From Musa acuminata AAA Group (lineage: Eukaryota; Streptophyta; Magnoliopsida; Zingiberales; Musaceae), in assembly GCF_036884655.1 (NCBI RefSeq), contig NC_088335.1, positions 49,686,001-49,750,000 on the forward strand: DNA of 64,000 nt, in the 5' to 3' direction. The notes under the pieces are model-generated. The model saw nothing but the letters and a program-made list of their open reading frames with translations. It ran no database searches and was not told where the DNA came from. Shown here in pieces: positions 48,501 through 62,600 of this stretch. Position 1 is the stretch's first letter; every line of letters begins with the position of its first letter. Position numbers and translations under genes: made by a program.

Positions 48501-51500
48501 ATATATTATCCTTACTGCTAAAAACATTTTAGAATTAACCACAATTATGTTTGGAAAAATAACCCTAATGCTTATGTTAGGATGTGGGAGAAAATAAATA
48601 TGCTACTTATCGATGTGTCTTTTTTGTCCTTATGGCTTCTTTGTAAAATAAGATGACAGCATGGTATACAGATGTCATAATACAAGGAGTTGGAGAAGTG
48701 ACAAGAAAGTTAAAGAAGAATCACATCTTGGGAACAGAGGATCATGTCTTCCATATAGTTGATAAAAATATATATAAGATGAAATGTAAAAGTATAAAGA
48801 TGATAGAACAATGTTTAATAGAATGAGCTATAATATAACAATTTATGGTATTGTCTTAGATCACTTTGTCAAACATAAAGAATTTCCTTTAGAAACCAAC
48901 GGATGTCTTTAAAAAAACTCTATAATGAATAAATAGATTTAACAAACAAATATACTTCAAAACAAGAGTTTGGGGAAGAATTGAGAAAGTCCACAATACA
49001 TTATGTTTTCAAATCCCATACTAAACAGAATTCCATCACGACTTTGATGAAATTGAAACAAAAAAGGTGATGGTGTGATACCAACTTCTTCGAGAAGAAG
49101 TTTCTCACAGCGGAATCATAAACTTCATAGAAACAAATAAATTAATGGCATATAGTTCATGGATTAATTGATCAAAAGAGCTAGCACCAAACTCTAATAA
49201 GATTGTCCATTCCACTAATAGAGTTAATTGAAAGGATAACCACAAAACTTCCCCAGCTTGGACGACATCAACTTTGAAGGAATATCATTATTTTTTGCAA
49301 AGCTAAAAGGGATAGAGCATGAAGTCTAGCTGATACTACAGTAGCAAATTTCATGACAGGAAAGGAGCTAAAATAGAATTGTCCATTCGTCATCATAATG
49401 CTCCTAATATCATAACTAATGGGTAAGAGAAGAAGATAAGGAAAATAGTGTACTAATAAATATTAAGAGATGAAAACTTCTGCTAGAACCCTACAAACTT
49501 AAATTCTGATGGTTTTATAATTTTCCAAAAAAAGGACATCTAATGAAGGTATTCTTATCATTAATTAACTCAAATTGCATTCTAATAACACTCCAATAAA
49601 TAACATAAATAATTCAAAAATACAAATATTATTATATAAAAAACCTTAAACCTAGACATGAGAGGATTTCAGATTCAGATTTAAGATTGTCAAAATAAGA
49701 CTAATATGAACTCATCCTGCATCATCCACCTTACCCATTGCTTAAATTGAGTGCTCTATTACTAATGGAAGGATCTCAGCCTAAATCATGCACATACACA
49801 TTTGCCACACCAAGGGTAATAATATAACCTTTTGAAGACCATAATATATGAACTACCAAGACTATTTCCTACCAAACTGGAATCAGCAACAAAACCCAAC
49901 TCAAACTCAAGAAGTCCACCTCTGTAAAAGCCACTGACCTAATATTAAAAAGCAAGGCACCTAAAATTTATGTAAAACATCTATCATAATGGTTGCAGCT
50001 ATGCTCTTATGAACCAAAAAATTTTCTGGCAATTCCTCTCAGGAAGGAAGAATCAGAGCTAAGGTGGCAAATGACAAGTTTTAGTACAAGGAGAAATTGA
50101 TTACACAGTAGAAACAAATCGATAAACAACAGGATACATTTGAAACCTGAGGGATGCAATGGATCTGAGGGCAATGTCCTGAGTTTTAGTACAAGAAAAG
50201 GTAATTATGTGATACACACAAACCAATAAGGAAATATTTATAAAAAAATTAGAAGTCTATTAATGCTTCAAATATATTGTTGAAGTGGTTTGAATCACAA
50301 AAACATTAACAACCTTAAATGGTTCAAGCTTGAGCCATGGAATAATGAGCCATGTCATCTACCTTCAGCAATGCAAAAGGTCATGCCATCTCATTTTGTG
50401 AGAGACAGGAACAAAATGAAAAAAAAAATGTTTTAACTTTTTTTTCTACTGTAATAATCCTAAGTCAGCTCCAAAATGCAAATAGGCCAGAAGATTGATT
50501 TAAACTTTTCCACTGGCAGCAACCTCACAAACTGGACCCCGGTGCATGATCTTTGCTTCAGGTGCCAAAGAGCAACATGATATCTCCAAAAAAAAAAGAA
50601 ACAGTAGCAAAAAATACTAATAGTCTATTTAACATGCATACCGGCTCCTCCAACAATGGCAGAATATCTCGAGCAGTACCGACATAGGACAGTATAGCAG
50701 CAAGTACATCAGGAACATGGGGATTGATATCCAAATGCCGCAACTGGTAACATAAAGTGTCAATAATATAGTCTGCATTTGCCACAACCAAGTGCCCTAC
50801 CTGTTCCAAATAATGTAGCATCAGTACATAAAACAAAGAGCTGGTGCTTTTACAGTTTCTCTTTTTTTTGCACTCACGGTGGCATGGCCGGACAAAACAG
50901 AAAGAACACGTAGGACAGCATCTGATGCGATTCTTATCTCACTGTTAGAGCAAATCAAGTTCCTTAGTAATAAATAAAGAGAAGAGTGCAAAAATCCACT
51001 GCTTATAAAATCTTTTCCAAGAACTATGCTGAAAATGCCTATTCCATCTAAGATCACCTGAACAAATGAACCATAAAAAATAATCAATATCAAGGTTAGG
51101 AGAACATTCAAGAAACTGAGTCAAGAAGTTAATTGGTGAAAATACATTTCCTGTTGCAGCATTATGGTGTCTAGGAAGAAATGTAATGGAAGATCTAATT
51201 CTATTTCATGTTCCAGCAGAGGTGCATTCTGATCCAATGGAATGTCCCACACTTCAGGTGACAAATATTCATGCAAAATACTGCCAATGGAAAGAATTGT
51301 AGCATCCCTATTATCCTTTCCCTCTCTCGTATTCCAAGCTGATCCTTGGCATTTGAAAGTTGTAGACTTGTCATCATCATATGCAAGTTTCTTTTCTTGC
51401 AAGGTTTCTTCCCTAGACTTTTTAAAGAATGTTGAATATGTATTAACTGACTGTTCTGATAATCCGTATATTATCTCATTTAACACGCAAACTGCAGAAC

Positions 51501-53314
51501 TTGTCTTGCGCAATAACTGGCCAGAACCATGATGAAAATACCAAGTTTTCCACCGTTCTTTGCCATATTCTTTCATACGAAGCTCTGATATCAACTGGCG
51601 AAACTGATCTAGCAAATTATCAACAAGAACTGATAAAAACATATTGCTCTTTTGTCCTAAGGATAAGACAAAAAAATAATAATTAAAAACAAAACTTCTA
51701 TCAGGAAGAAAAAGTTCTTAACTTAATACAACAAATCATCATAAAACTAATGAACAAAGACTGAAAACCTAACTATTACCTGATATTATGGACAGCCCGA
51801 CAAGTCTAAGTACTCCAGCAAGAGTTAGGTATAGTTTCTGACTGCCAGCAATACCAAACCAAGGAGGCATGTGAGGAAACTCCAAAACACTACTTACATA
51901 TTCTGAAGGACTTTGCAAATCCTCATCTTGCAAAATAGAAATTTTGGAAACAACAGGAAAAGTGGCATCCTTGGTAAGATTTCTTGGAGAACTCAAGATA
52001 TTGCCAGTTTTCAGCTCAGCAATGGAAAGCAAGTATCCAGTTGAAAGCGGTTTTGACAAAATTAGGTTATTCATGGAACCAGCAAACCGTGAATTATGAC
52101 TGAAGCATAATCCAAAACACTCCAAAAAACATGATGCATTGACCTGCCAATACCAACAAGTTCAAATCCCAGAAACCAATTTGCAATCCTATAAAAAGTA
52201 TAAATGTGGCAAATAAAGTAACATATATGATCAGGGAAGAATAAAGTAGAAATCAGCTACTCTCTGTAAGATAAGAAAAGAAACCAACAAGTAGCTAAAA
52301 TAAGTTCATTATATGACAGAAACCCATAAATCACAGAAAATAAGGCTTTGAAAAGTGAGTCAAATCAGATTAAATCATTTGGAAGAAATAAAAAATTAAC
52401 TAAAAACATGTTCACTAAATGACAAAAGCTAGTAAATCACAAAATTAAGGCTTTAAAAAAATACATAAATTGGATAAATCCAATTTGGAAATGTAAAATA
52501 TCGTCAATTTATGGTTGATATAAATAACTAATTATAACTATAACGCTTGAAACTTATCAGGGTCAAAGTTTTTGTTGATATGTGATTAGCAAGAATTAGT
52601 AGTGTTGGGATCAAAATATATTAGTGAAATGAATATGCATCACAAAATTGCCATGGTTACTTCTAATAAACTGAAAACTCAAGCAGAAACAACATACTAT
52701 CACTTCTACTCATAGCCTGTATCAACTGACAAAAAAGTAATACACCAACAAGTTTACATTCTGAACATTAGTACTGCCCATGCAAACTTTGACACGGAAC
52801 ATCATAAAATTGCACTCAATGCTTCATGCACCATCGTGCTGAAAAGTATATATGCATGCAATCTAGTACCGTGTCACCACTTTATTGAAAAGTATAATAC
52901 CAATTTTAAGCTTCATGCACCATCATACTGAAAGGTTTAGATACATGCAATCATGCACCATTCATGATGGATCATACCAATTTAACAAATATGCACTGCT
53001 ACAATCTAATAGTGTACCACCACCATAGTAAACCATCATTTAACATGCTGTTTTAACCCCTTATAGCAAATAACCAAATGGCTCTTAACAGAGCTTAAAG
53101 TCTGGATAGTGAGTACCAAGGTACGCAATACCGAATGATACCGCCTGGTAAGGGTGGTACATACCGGTCCGACAGCATATCGGTACGCGGATCGCCCGCT
53201 ACCGGGTGGAACAAATAATAATAATAAAATAAAATAATATATATATATATATTTATTTATATATAAATATTTTAGAAAAAGGCGACACGATGTTGCCTTT
53301 GGTGCCTATTTCGG

Positions 53315-53366
<52 letters not shown>

Positions 53367-53622
53367 TATATATATTTAAATAAACGAGGCGACGTCGCCG
53401 AGGCGATACTACATCGCCTTTTAAATAAAAAAAAAAAATATAATCTTATATATATATATTAATTTTTATATATATACCGCCTGCGAGAAGAGAGAGGCGA
53501 CGTCGCCGAGGCAATGCGACGTATATATATAATCTTATATATATATATATATATATACCGCCTACGATAAGAGAAAGGCGACGTCGCTTCAGCGACGTTG
53601 CTGAGTTATATATATATATATA

Positions 53623-53656
<34 letters not shown>

Positions 53657-56600
53657 GCGGTATACCGCTCGATATACCGTTCCGTACCGTACCGAGCGAA
53701 CGTTGAAACGCTGGTACGGTACGATATTGGGAACCTTGGTGAGTACTATGTTCTTTATGCTCTCTCTATCGCAACCAACCAAATGTCACTTCACAGACTT
53801 CATGCTCCTGCTATTGTGACATGACATTTGTCTAACTGCAAAGGGCTGAAGAGCTCAGTCACCTAGCACCAAACCATCAGCAGAGGGTGGCAGGATTGTT
53901 GAATTGGAATTGCATCAATGGATGTTCTATCTTAACAATGTGTGCACGGTTAAATTAGACAGTAGATCAGTGGATCAGTTCCTTGCAAGTGTGTATGAGA
54001 CGCTTTTTGGATTGGTTAGTTTCACATGACAGCAGGAGCTATGACAATTCGCAATGTGGTACATAATTGTGTCTACATCTGATAGGCCTGATGTAAGTGC
54101 ATGACAATAAACCCTATCGTGCAACCAGAAACTACAAAATAGATATTAGCATATTCCATTTTTTCTTTTAAACCATAATCATTTAAGCTTCTTTCTGTAG
54201 ATCATGGTCATAAGCATCAACTCAAATTTCAGGTTTCCTAATGCGACTGCAAAATCTGTACTTCAAGGTTCAAGTGTGGAAAATTTAGATTCATATTCAC
54301 TCTCTTAACAAAATCATGAGATTCATCAGTACACCACAAGACTAGCGTTCCTTACCATAGAGGATACAGAATATGATCATTATTAATAACCACGCACTAA
54401 ATGAGCATGGTAACCATAAGACAGAATGAGTCACAAACTATGTCAGCCAGCATCCTTGATGTTGCCAATTGGTTGCAAAAGATTTTGAACAGGATATGTG
54501 AAGCAAAACCATAACCCTTGAATTTTATTTCTTTCCTCTACAGAGAAATTATCATTTATAGTTGTTACCTTAGCACAAACTAAATTGCATTTTACTTTTC
54601 TTGTTCCACTAAGTTAGCTTCATAGATAGTGTACTTGTTTGAGTATACTAATAAGGAGGGCTGTTGCTGTTGCTTCCCTTTTGCCAATAAACTATACTCT
54701 TGGCTGCAGTCCCGTTTTAATTTTCTTTTGACCATTTTTTGTTATTTAGATCTATTTTCTTTAATCATCTTATTCATGTTCTAGCTCAGGGTTTGTCATG
54801 TCAACCTATACTGTCCAGTATAAGTGGTATGTACCAGTCTGATAGGATGCCGATACGTGGACCGCCCTTTGTCGAGCGATACCATCACATGACCTCGTAT
54901 ATGGCGATATGGGATTTGTACCGGGCGATAACGATCAAAATCGGACCATTACCAACCTGTACAAGTCGATAACAGTCGGATTTCAACCATTATCGATCAA
55001 GGGCTGAGATTGCCCTATTTCGAACGATCAAATTGACCGTTTAAAAAGAGGCAAAATATAGGGAAGGCAATTGCAAAGTGGTTCAATTTCTACAGGATTC
55101 TAACAAGTACAACCTAAGGTCTATATTATCAGAGCATAGTCTCTTCTACTAAAAAATCTGGCATGGGAATCTAGCATCCAACACCAAAAGAGATCCACAG
55201 TGTGTATTTAGATAAGGAGGTGGCAGAACTTAATGATTGGATCAAATCCTTCAAGAGGCAGTGGGACGAATATGGGGTAACATTGATGTACGACAGTTGG
55301 ACAAGGCCAACAAGAATAAGTATCATTAATTTTCTTGTTTATTGCAATAGACGAGTGGTTTTTCATAAGTCAATTAATACTTTCGACAAGTATCATCCTA
55401 GTAGAGGAGATCGGACCATAGTACATTGTCTAGATAATCACCGATAATGGAGCCAATTTCAAGAAGATCGATTTATAATTGATGGAAAAAAGAAAAACAT
55501 TGTTTTGGACTTCATATGCAGCTCATTGCATGGATTTAATGTTGAAGGATATTGGCGAGCTACCATTAGTCAACAAGTGTAGCTCGAGCACAGTCGATCA
55601 CAAAGTATACATATATATCATCATTGGGTCCACTCTTTAATACAAAAGTATATAAATGGTGAGATACTCAGACCTGTAGTCACTCGGTTTACTATAAATT
55701 TCATTGCTTTAAAGTCAATACAACCAAAGAGACAAGGCCTCAAGGCAATGGTCACCTAACATAAATGGTCCGATTCCAGGTATTCGAGATCGGGCTATGG
55801 AAAAAAGATAGAAAAGACTAATTCTTTGTTTCAGATTTTGGGATATCGTGAATGAAATCATAAAAGGTGTGGAACCACTTTACGTTGTTCTTTGTAAGAT
55901 AGATATGGACACGCATCTACAAATGTTTTATCTTAGACATATGTTGATTACAGTAAGAGAGAAGGTCAAGAAAGCATTCGAAGATGATTTTAAGGCCAAC
56001 CAATACTTACAGATCATTGTTCACAGAACTGAAGTTCATATGGACCAAGATATATCCATAATGCAGTTAAATTCATATTAAATGTAATTTAATTCATTAT
56101 TTTTAATATTTAAAAAATTTTTACTAACAAAATTATGTCTTGCATCATATAATCTAAATCCAACCATTCAATTTCGATGTAGTCTTAAAACACGATCAGA
56201 TTTATTATCGACACTAAAAAATATTATATATTGACTCTTATCAAACACTATCGATGCTATGATAGAGGGCCAATTATTCCAAAAAACAATTGGCTCAATC
56301 TTCAACGATGTAGTTATATCATGTCGTTATAATATAGATCCTGGTGAGGAAAAGTTACACACATATTGATTATAAATTATATTTGATATTAATTATTTAT
56401 TATATTAATAAAGTCTTATTTGCATCTTTTTGCAATCAAGTGGTCGCTACATTTTAGAGGGGATGTATCAAATTTAAGGAAGATTGTCATCCGTGCCTTT
56501 TCGTAGACGACAACATCTAATGGTTACGAACGTAATTGGTCAACGTTCGTATTGATTCACACGAAGGATCTCAACAAACTATCGTATAGGCGGTTAGAGA

Positions 56601-59600
56601 AACTAGTATATGTCTACTATAACATACAACTAAGGTTGCGATGTGCCGAGCTGGACAAGGAGCCAAAGGAAACAAAGATTAATCCCATCAACCTCCAATT
56701 CTACAACAAAGATTAAGAGTCGATGCTAGAGTGGGTCGAAGCGACGAAGAACCAAGAGGATCTTCTACTTGATAAGATGGGAGATCCTCAACGTCCTTCG
56801 TATTTTATTATCGAGGCAATAGGAAAAGAGGAAGCACATCCAACCCAAAGAAAGATCCCCCTCAGTCAGAACGTGGCAGAAGGAGTCGGACAACATCGAG
56901 TCAGACTACTCTAGGAACTAAAAACACCCAATCGTCGTAGTTGTCCGCCTAACGTACAAAGGCAAAGGCAAAGGGTAAGGCAGTAGCATCAGTTGCACCG
57001 TTGAAAAGAATCGAGTCGGGCGACAAGACACCTTTGCAATCGTATTTAACAAACCTGCTTGGTCTAGAGACATAGTAGAGACATGGACAGTAGTGCCTCG
57101 ACCGATGATGGTGGCGACACCGAGGAGTCGATGGTCCCGTCTATACAATTTGATGGTGGTGCATAGATCGAGGAGCAGTATTTTACACATACCACCCAAG
57201 ATTGAGATTATGGAGCTCGACAAGGTATTGGTTAAGTTTATGCACGGAAAGAAAAGGGTAAGACAATGGATAATTTTGAACATATGCAATAAAGCCTACA
57301 GGATGTAAACACGAAGTGAAGCTCATCGTATTCACAACCGTCGTACTATGGAGAATCTTACGTCCAACAATAGTATGATGATAGTTGGTCATTTTCTCCA
57401 AGCAACAGTGCGTAGATCGACCTTACGATATGAAGCAGTAGATCAGTAGCGAAAGTAGAAGTTATGACATTCTGTATGCTCCAAACCAATACATGCCACA
57501 TTCGTCCTTGCCACAGGAGCCGCCTCGGACATGTGGTTCACGACAATCAAATTACGACCATCACCACATTGATGCACCAATGGCATCCAATGTATCAATA
57601 CACTGTCGTGGGATCAATTTCAGGATTGGATCCTGCAAACATATCATAATGATATCCAGATACATAGGATCTAGAACCCCGATCCATTGCCCGTGAACTC
57701 TCGTCGTTCTTTTTGGTGGTAGAACTAGATATATCCATCGATTAATTACTTAATTGATTTGAATCTTAAAGTTTGAGTTATTTAAAAAATAATTTAATAA
57801 TTCAAATCATTTCTTTATAGATAGTTCAATATTAATGGAAGGATTATCCGCAGCATACCACAAAGCTACTCCTCAAAGCTCGAAAAAGAATATTTTTGCT
57901 ATTCTTTTCTAATTTACATTATTTTTGCTAAAATTATACTAAATTTATATTTATTTCCAACTTAAAAACACTAATCTAACTTTTTTTCTATTTTTAAGGT
58001 ATTTTTAGAACTATTTTCGATTATTTTGGGCATATCGTCGGTATGTCTCGGTACGTACCGTACCAACGTATGGTCGGGACACTAGTACGGACTGAAATTG
58101 TAAACCTTGTTCTAGCCAAAAACTATATTAAAAGATAAGCTCCAAACCATTTGTAGAAATGGGTTGAATTACCTTCGTAAGGCTGAAACAAGTATATTTG
58201 CCCTCTCTTTAAAGTTCATTATTAACCATGAAAAGGAAATAAAAACATAAAAAAAAAAGGGAATAGATACAAATAACACACTGTTTAGTAGTTAAATAGC
58301 ACTGTATGTCATGTAAATAAAAGAAAATTTTATCACAAGAATAAATACATGCAAAGGATTTTGAAGTCAAAAACACAAATAAGAAGGTCCCAATACACTA
58401 CAGAAAATAAATAATACATTCTCTGGAAACAAAAAATTGTGAACATCTGTACTTACAGGAGACTGAAGGTAATTAACTAAAAGGTCTGGACCTGCATAAT
58501 AGACTAGAGAAAGTAGTTTCTGAGCATGTGACAAAGCAATTGTCTTATCACTTCCAAGAACCACACGTGGAAGCGCTTTGATGAGGCTGCCAACAAGTTG
58601 AAAAAGTAAGATTCACTGCAGCAGCACAAAAATTATCTATTTTCTTAACTAACTAATAAGAGAACAAACCTGGTAAATATATCAGCAATTTCATTTTTGG
58701 TTATAAATTTCTCACCCAAAACAAATAAAGATTCGAGGGATTCCTGTGCTACCATGGACACAACATCTGCATCGTCACAAACCAGCACGCACAAACACTC
58801 CTGCAATTATTATATACAAGAAAAGGAATTAGCAATAAAATTCAACCCAAACTACCATGTCAACAGGAGACAAACCTGCACATACTATTATTCTAATGCT
58901 CCTGTCAACTAAACTATCACTTAAATGAAATTATGAACCATAAAAGTTAACATGATTGCACATAAGTTTAATGGCAGTGCTAATATAATGCAGGAGTAGC
59001 ATAACAAAGACAAAGATCTAAGAGAAGTATAGAACAAAATCATAAAAAAAATTGTTAAAATTGAACCACCGAATTTTACTCATTATCACTATTAACAACA
59101 ATATAATTCATGACATTGTACAGTTTAAGCATTCATAAAATAGCCACAAAAGAAAGGACAGCAGTTAGATTTTCAAAATAATCAAACTAAGCAATTAATA
59201 ATATATATATAAGAATTAAAAGTCAATACTGAACCAAGTCATAATAAGAAAAGTTTTAGTTAAGAGAAACCATTATGCCTCTGCTCCATAATGATAGATC
59301 ACACACAACAACTGAACCTAAGACAGTATACTCACCAAAAGCATTAATTTGCTTCTTTTCAAGGTGCATCTGCAATTCAACAGAAGCCCCTGTATGCCAT
59401 CTACAAGTGCTTTTCTGACCTTTTCTGCAGGATGAATACAAAGCTGAAAATGACAATGAACCACTTTATTGTCACAGATGAGAGGATTAATAATGGATCC
59501 CATTACCCACGAAACCTCGAAGAAAACAACAAAATAAACAAATAATAGGGAGGATGATAATACATACATGTGGAAATGCAGCAGACATTAATTTATCAAC

Positions 59601-62600
59601 ATTAGAAGAAGTTTCATCAATCCACTCCTTGGAACGATGTACGAATAAAGTTCTTTCGCCATTGCTATGATCAACTATCTTTCGTTTATGATCATCGTTG
59701 ATAGCTTGATTAAACGAATCTCCAATCATATTTGCTGACTGAACATGACCATTTAAAGGTAAACTACGAAGAGCCTCTAGAACAGATTGGGTAGAGTTAT
59801 TTTCCATGGGTTCAAGTGATCCAATATCATTTACAGGCATGTCAAGGGAGTGCAGATTTGCCTTATCGTCTAAAACAATAATCAAGAACTCAGTCAAACC
59901 ACAAATAGCCTGCTCGATGGCCACAGAGCTTCCAGCAGCACCACTAATCATATTTTTTGATACATATAAGGCCTTTGCAAAACGGCTTACAACGCCCGGT
60001 AGAAAGAAGGCAAGTGCATCAGCAGTACCAACCTAAGATATCAATCAACATAAACAACACAAACAACATCAAGGATTACAGGTCCACAGCGAGAATATGT
60101 AGAACAGTTATGATGTTGGAGACAATTAAGTACAGGTTTGCCAAAAAGAGCAAGGCCAGATCAATCATGAACCTAACTTGCTTTCACCATATTAAAATAA
60201 CCTCATAGACGAGAAACATAAACATATGAAATAAAGAAAAGTGAACTAGTGCACACAGTTCACCATGGTATGCAGTACCGAATGGTACCACCCGGTATGG
60301 GCGGTACGTACCGGTCCGATAGCATACTGGTACACGGACTGTCCGGTACCGCTACAGCGCTACAGAATTACACCACAGTAGTGCTACAGTAATAAAGAAA
60401 ATCTATAAAATTGTTCGGTACACCAGGGTGTACTGCTCGGTATGCCCTGGTGTACCGCTCGGTACACCGGTACCATACCATACCGAGCCAACCTCGAAAC
60501 ACCGGTACGGTATGGTATTGCATACCTTGCAGCTCACGCCAGTGTTAGGTCTAGAGAGTACCAATGTATGACTAAAAAATTCAACATAACAATAAGAAAT
60601 ATCATGCTTAAAAATTTAAAGAATGACCACAGAGAGAAAAAATATGATTGCATACAATATATTTTATATATTTAACTAATACCAACAGATTATTCGAAAA
60701 TATCTAGAAACGAGTCAATTCAAACACTAGCATGAAATCACATATCAATTTCAAGTTCTTGTAACTGAAAAAATAATCACCAAATAGCTTTTTGACATTT
60801 TGGCCCAATGAAAAGAACTAGCTACTTTTGTGCAGTGGCTACAGCATGCATAGATGGGTAAACCCCGATATGCAATAAATAAGAGTTGAGTCTGCTGAAT
60901 TAGGTAATTGGTTCCAAAACGATTACTATTGCACAAAATATGATTAAAAAGATACATCATACGCAAGAAAAAAAATGGTATTCCACTCAGTAACACATAA
61001 ATTCAACTAGTACAATTATTACTACGAATTAAAAAAAGGTGTAGATGAAAAAATAAACTACTTGACAGCACCTCTCAAGTAAAATCTTTCAAATTCCTGA
61101 CATAAAGTGGTCAAGACTCAAAAATCCCCCCTAATGAGGAACTATGACATGATTCCAACAACACTAACCAACGGAATAAGTACAGATATTGAAGAGATGT
61201 GTATGATCAATTAAGCTACTGCATTACAGCCTCTTAGAACTCATTGAATGTCCACTAAAATCAGGGTAATTCAGATAAATTTTGTAAAAAAAGATAGACT
61301 CATGTTGGCTCTTTTCAGTTGCTTCAAATATAGAAATATATACTCTTCAAAACTCAAATAACTGAAAGTCAGACCTTACTTCAAGCGATTTAGACTCATG
61401 TTGGCTCTTTCCGCTTTATTCCTACCAACGTTGACAAACAAGAGCTATCCTCCAATAAGAGTAGGTCTCACATGCTAAGAAGGCCCAAATTGACCAGACC
61501 TGCCCTCTTATGCCTAATAAATGATTAATCATTCAATGACTAACACATTCCTTTTTTTTTCTTTTATTAACATGTTCCTCTGTTTTGCTAACATGCTCTT
61601 CAAGGGCTTGCTTCTTGTTGCAATCTCATCTAAGTAGGTTACAACAACTTGCTATGGAAGAAACATAAAATAAAAAATAATCCAAAGAAGCTCTTAATAA
61701 AATTTGAGGGAGGGAGGGGAGCACAAGACCACCTAATTTTAGCTAATCATGGCATTGACGGAAGGTGTAAGAGAAGTTGAGATATCTTCTAGTTATATGG
61801 TAAATAGTCAATGACTCCACTAAACATATCATCATAGTTCTATCCATTTACATCAAGACTCCTGTTTAAGCAGGCTGATAAGCTACCTCCTAGGCAACAG
61901 AACAAGCATCTGTCCTCCAAAAGTAACACATACGAGGTAAATTGAAGAGCTTATAGCCAAACCCAGTCGAGGTGAGTACCTGGGCAAGTGCCCACATGGG
62001 TGCCCAAGATATCTTTTGAAGCAATGTCTGACAAACTTTGTATAGTTTTAACAATGCAATACATGCCTCTACATGTATCCAACTCAAAAGTGTCAAATAT
62101 AAAACAGTTCATATGTCAAACAAAACCATCGTAACTTATGTTTCATATTCCACAAAGTCTACACTCTACAGCAACACCTAGGTCTTCTCAAACCTGAGCA
62201 TTGAGAGCTTGTGAAAACTTCATAATTAAGTATACAACATGTGACAAAGAATTTATATACGTGAACATATATCACATGAATATCACTTGTAGGATATTAT
62301 AGGAGATCAATATTCATGATACCTTGGCAACAAGGACTCGAAGGGTAAGAAATGCCTCTTTCCGGAGATTTGCACTTCCACGGTGTCCTCTCAGTGCCTC
62401 AACTTCAGCAGCCTTTAAGAGAACAAGAGAAATTATTTTGGACATTTATTTACATCAAAATAACTAAAACAAACAGCTCCGGAGAGTGACACAGATAAGT
62501 AACTGAAATTAGATTACCAAAACAATGCAACAATAAAATAAAATGAATAAAAACAAAGCATGAATGACTTACTTGGAGAAGAAGTGATAGCCAATGCCCT

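Larger units (their letters stand above)
52144..58456 (-). other. TTI1 intron 7 (6.3 kb)
   Basis: Contains a 622-bp and a 3.3-kb hAT-type element. The phrase ATGCACCATCATACTGAAA-GTT recurs in variant form near 52827 and 52916. The remaining sequence has no recognised feature. Confidence 0.6.
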
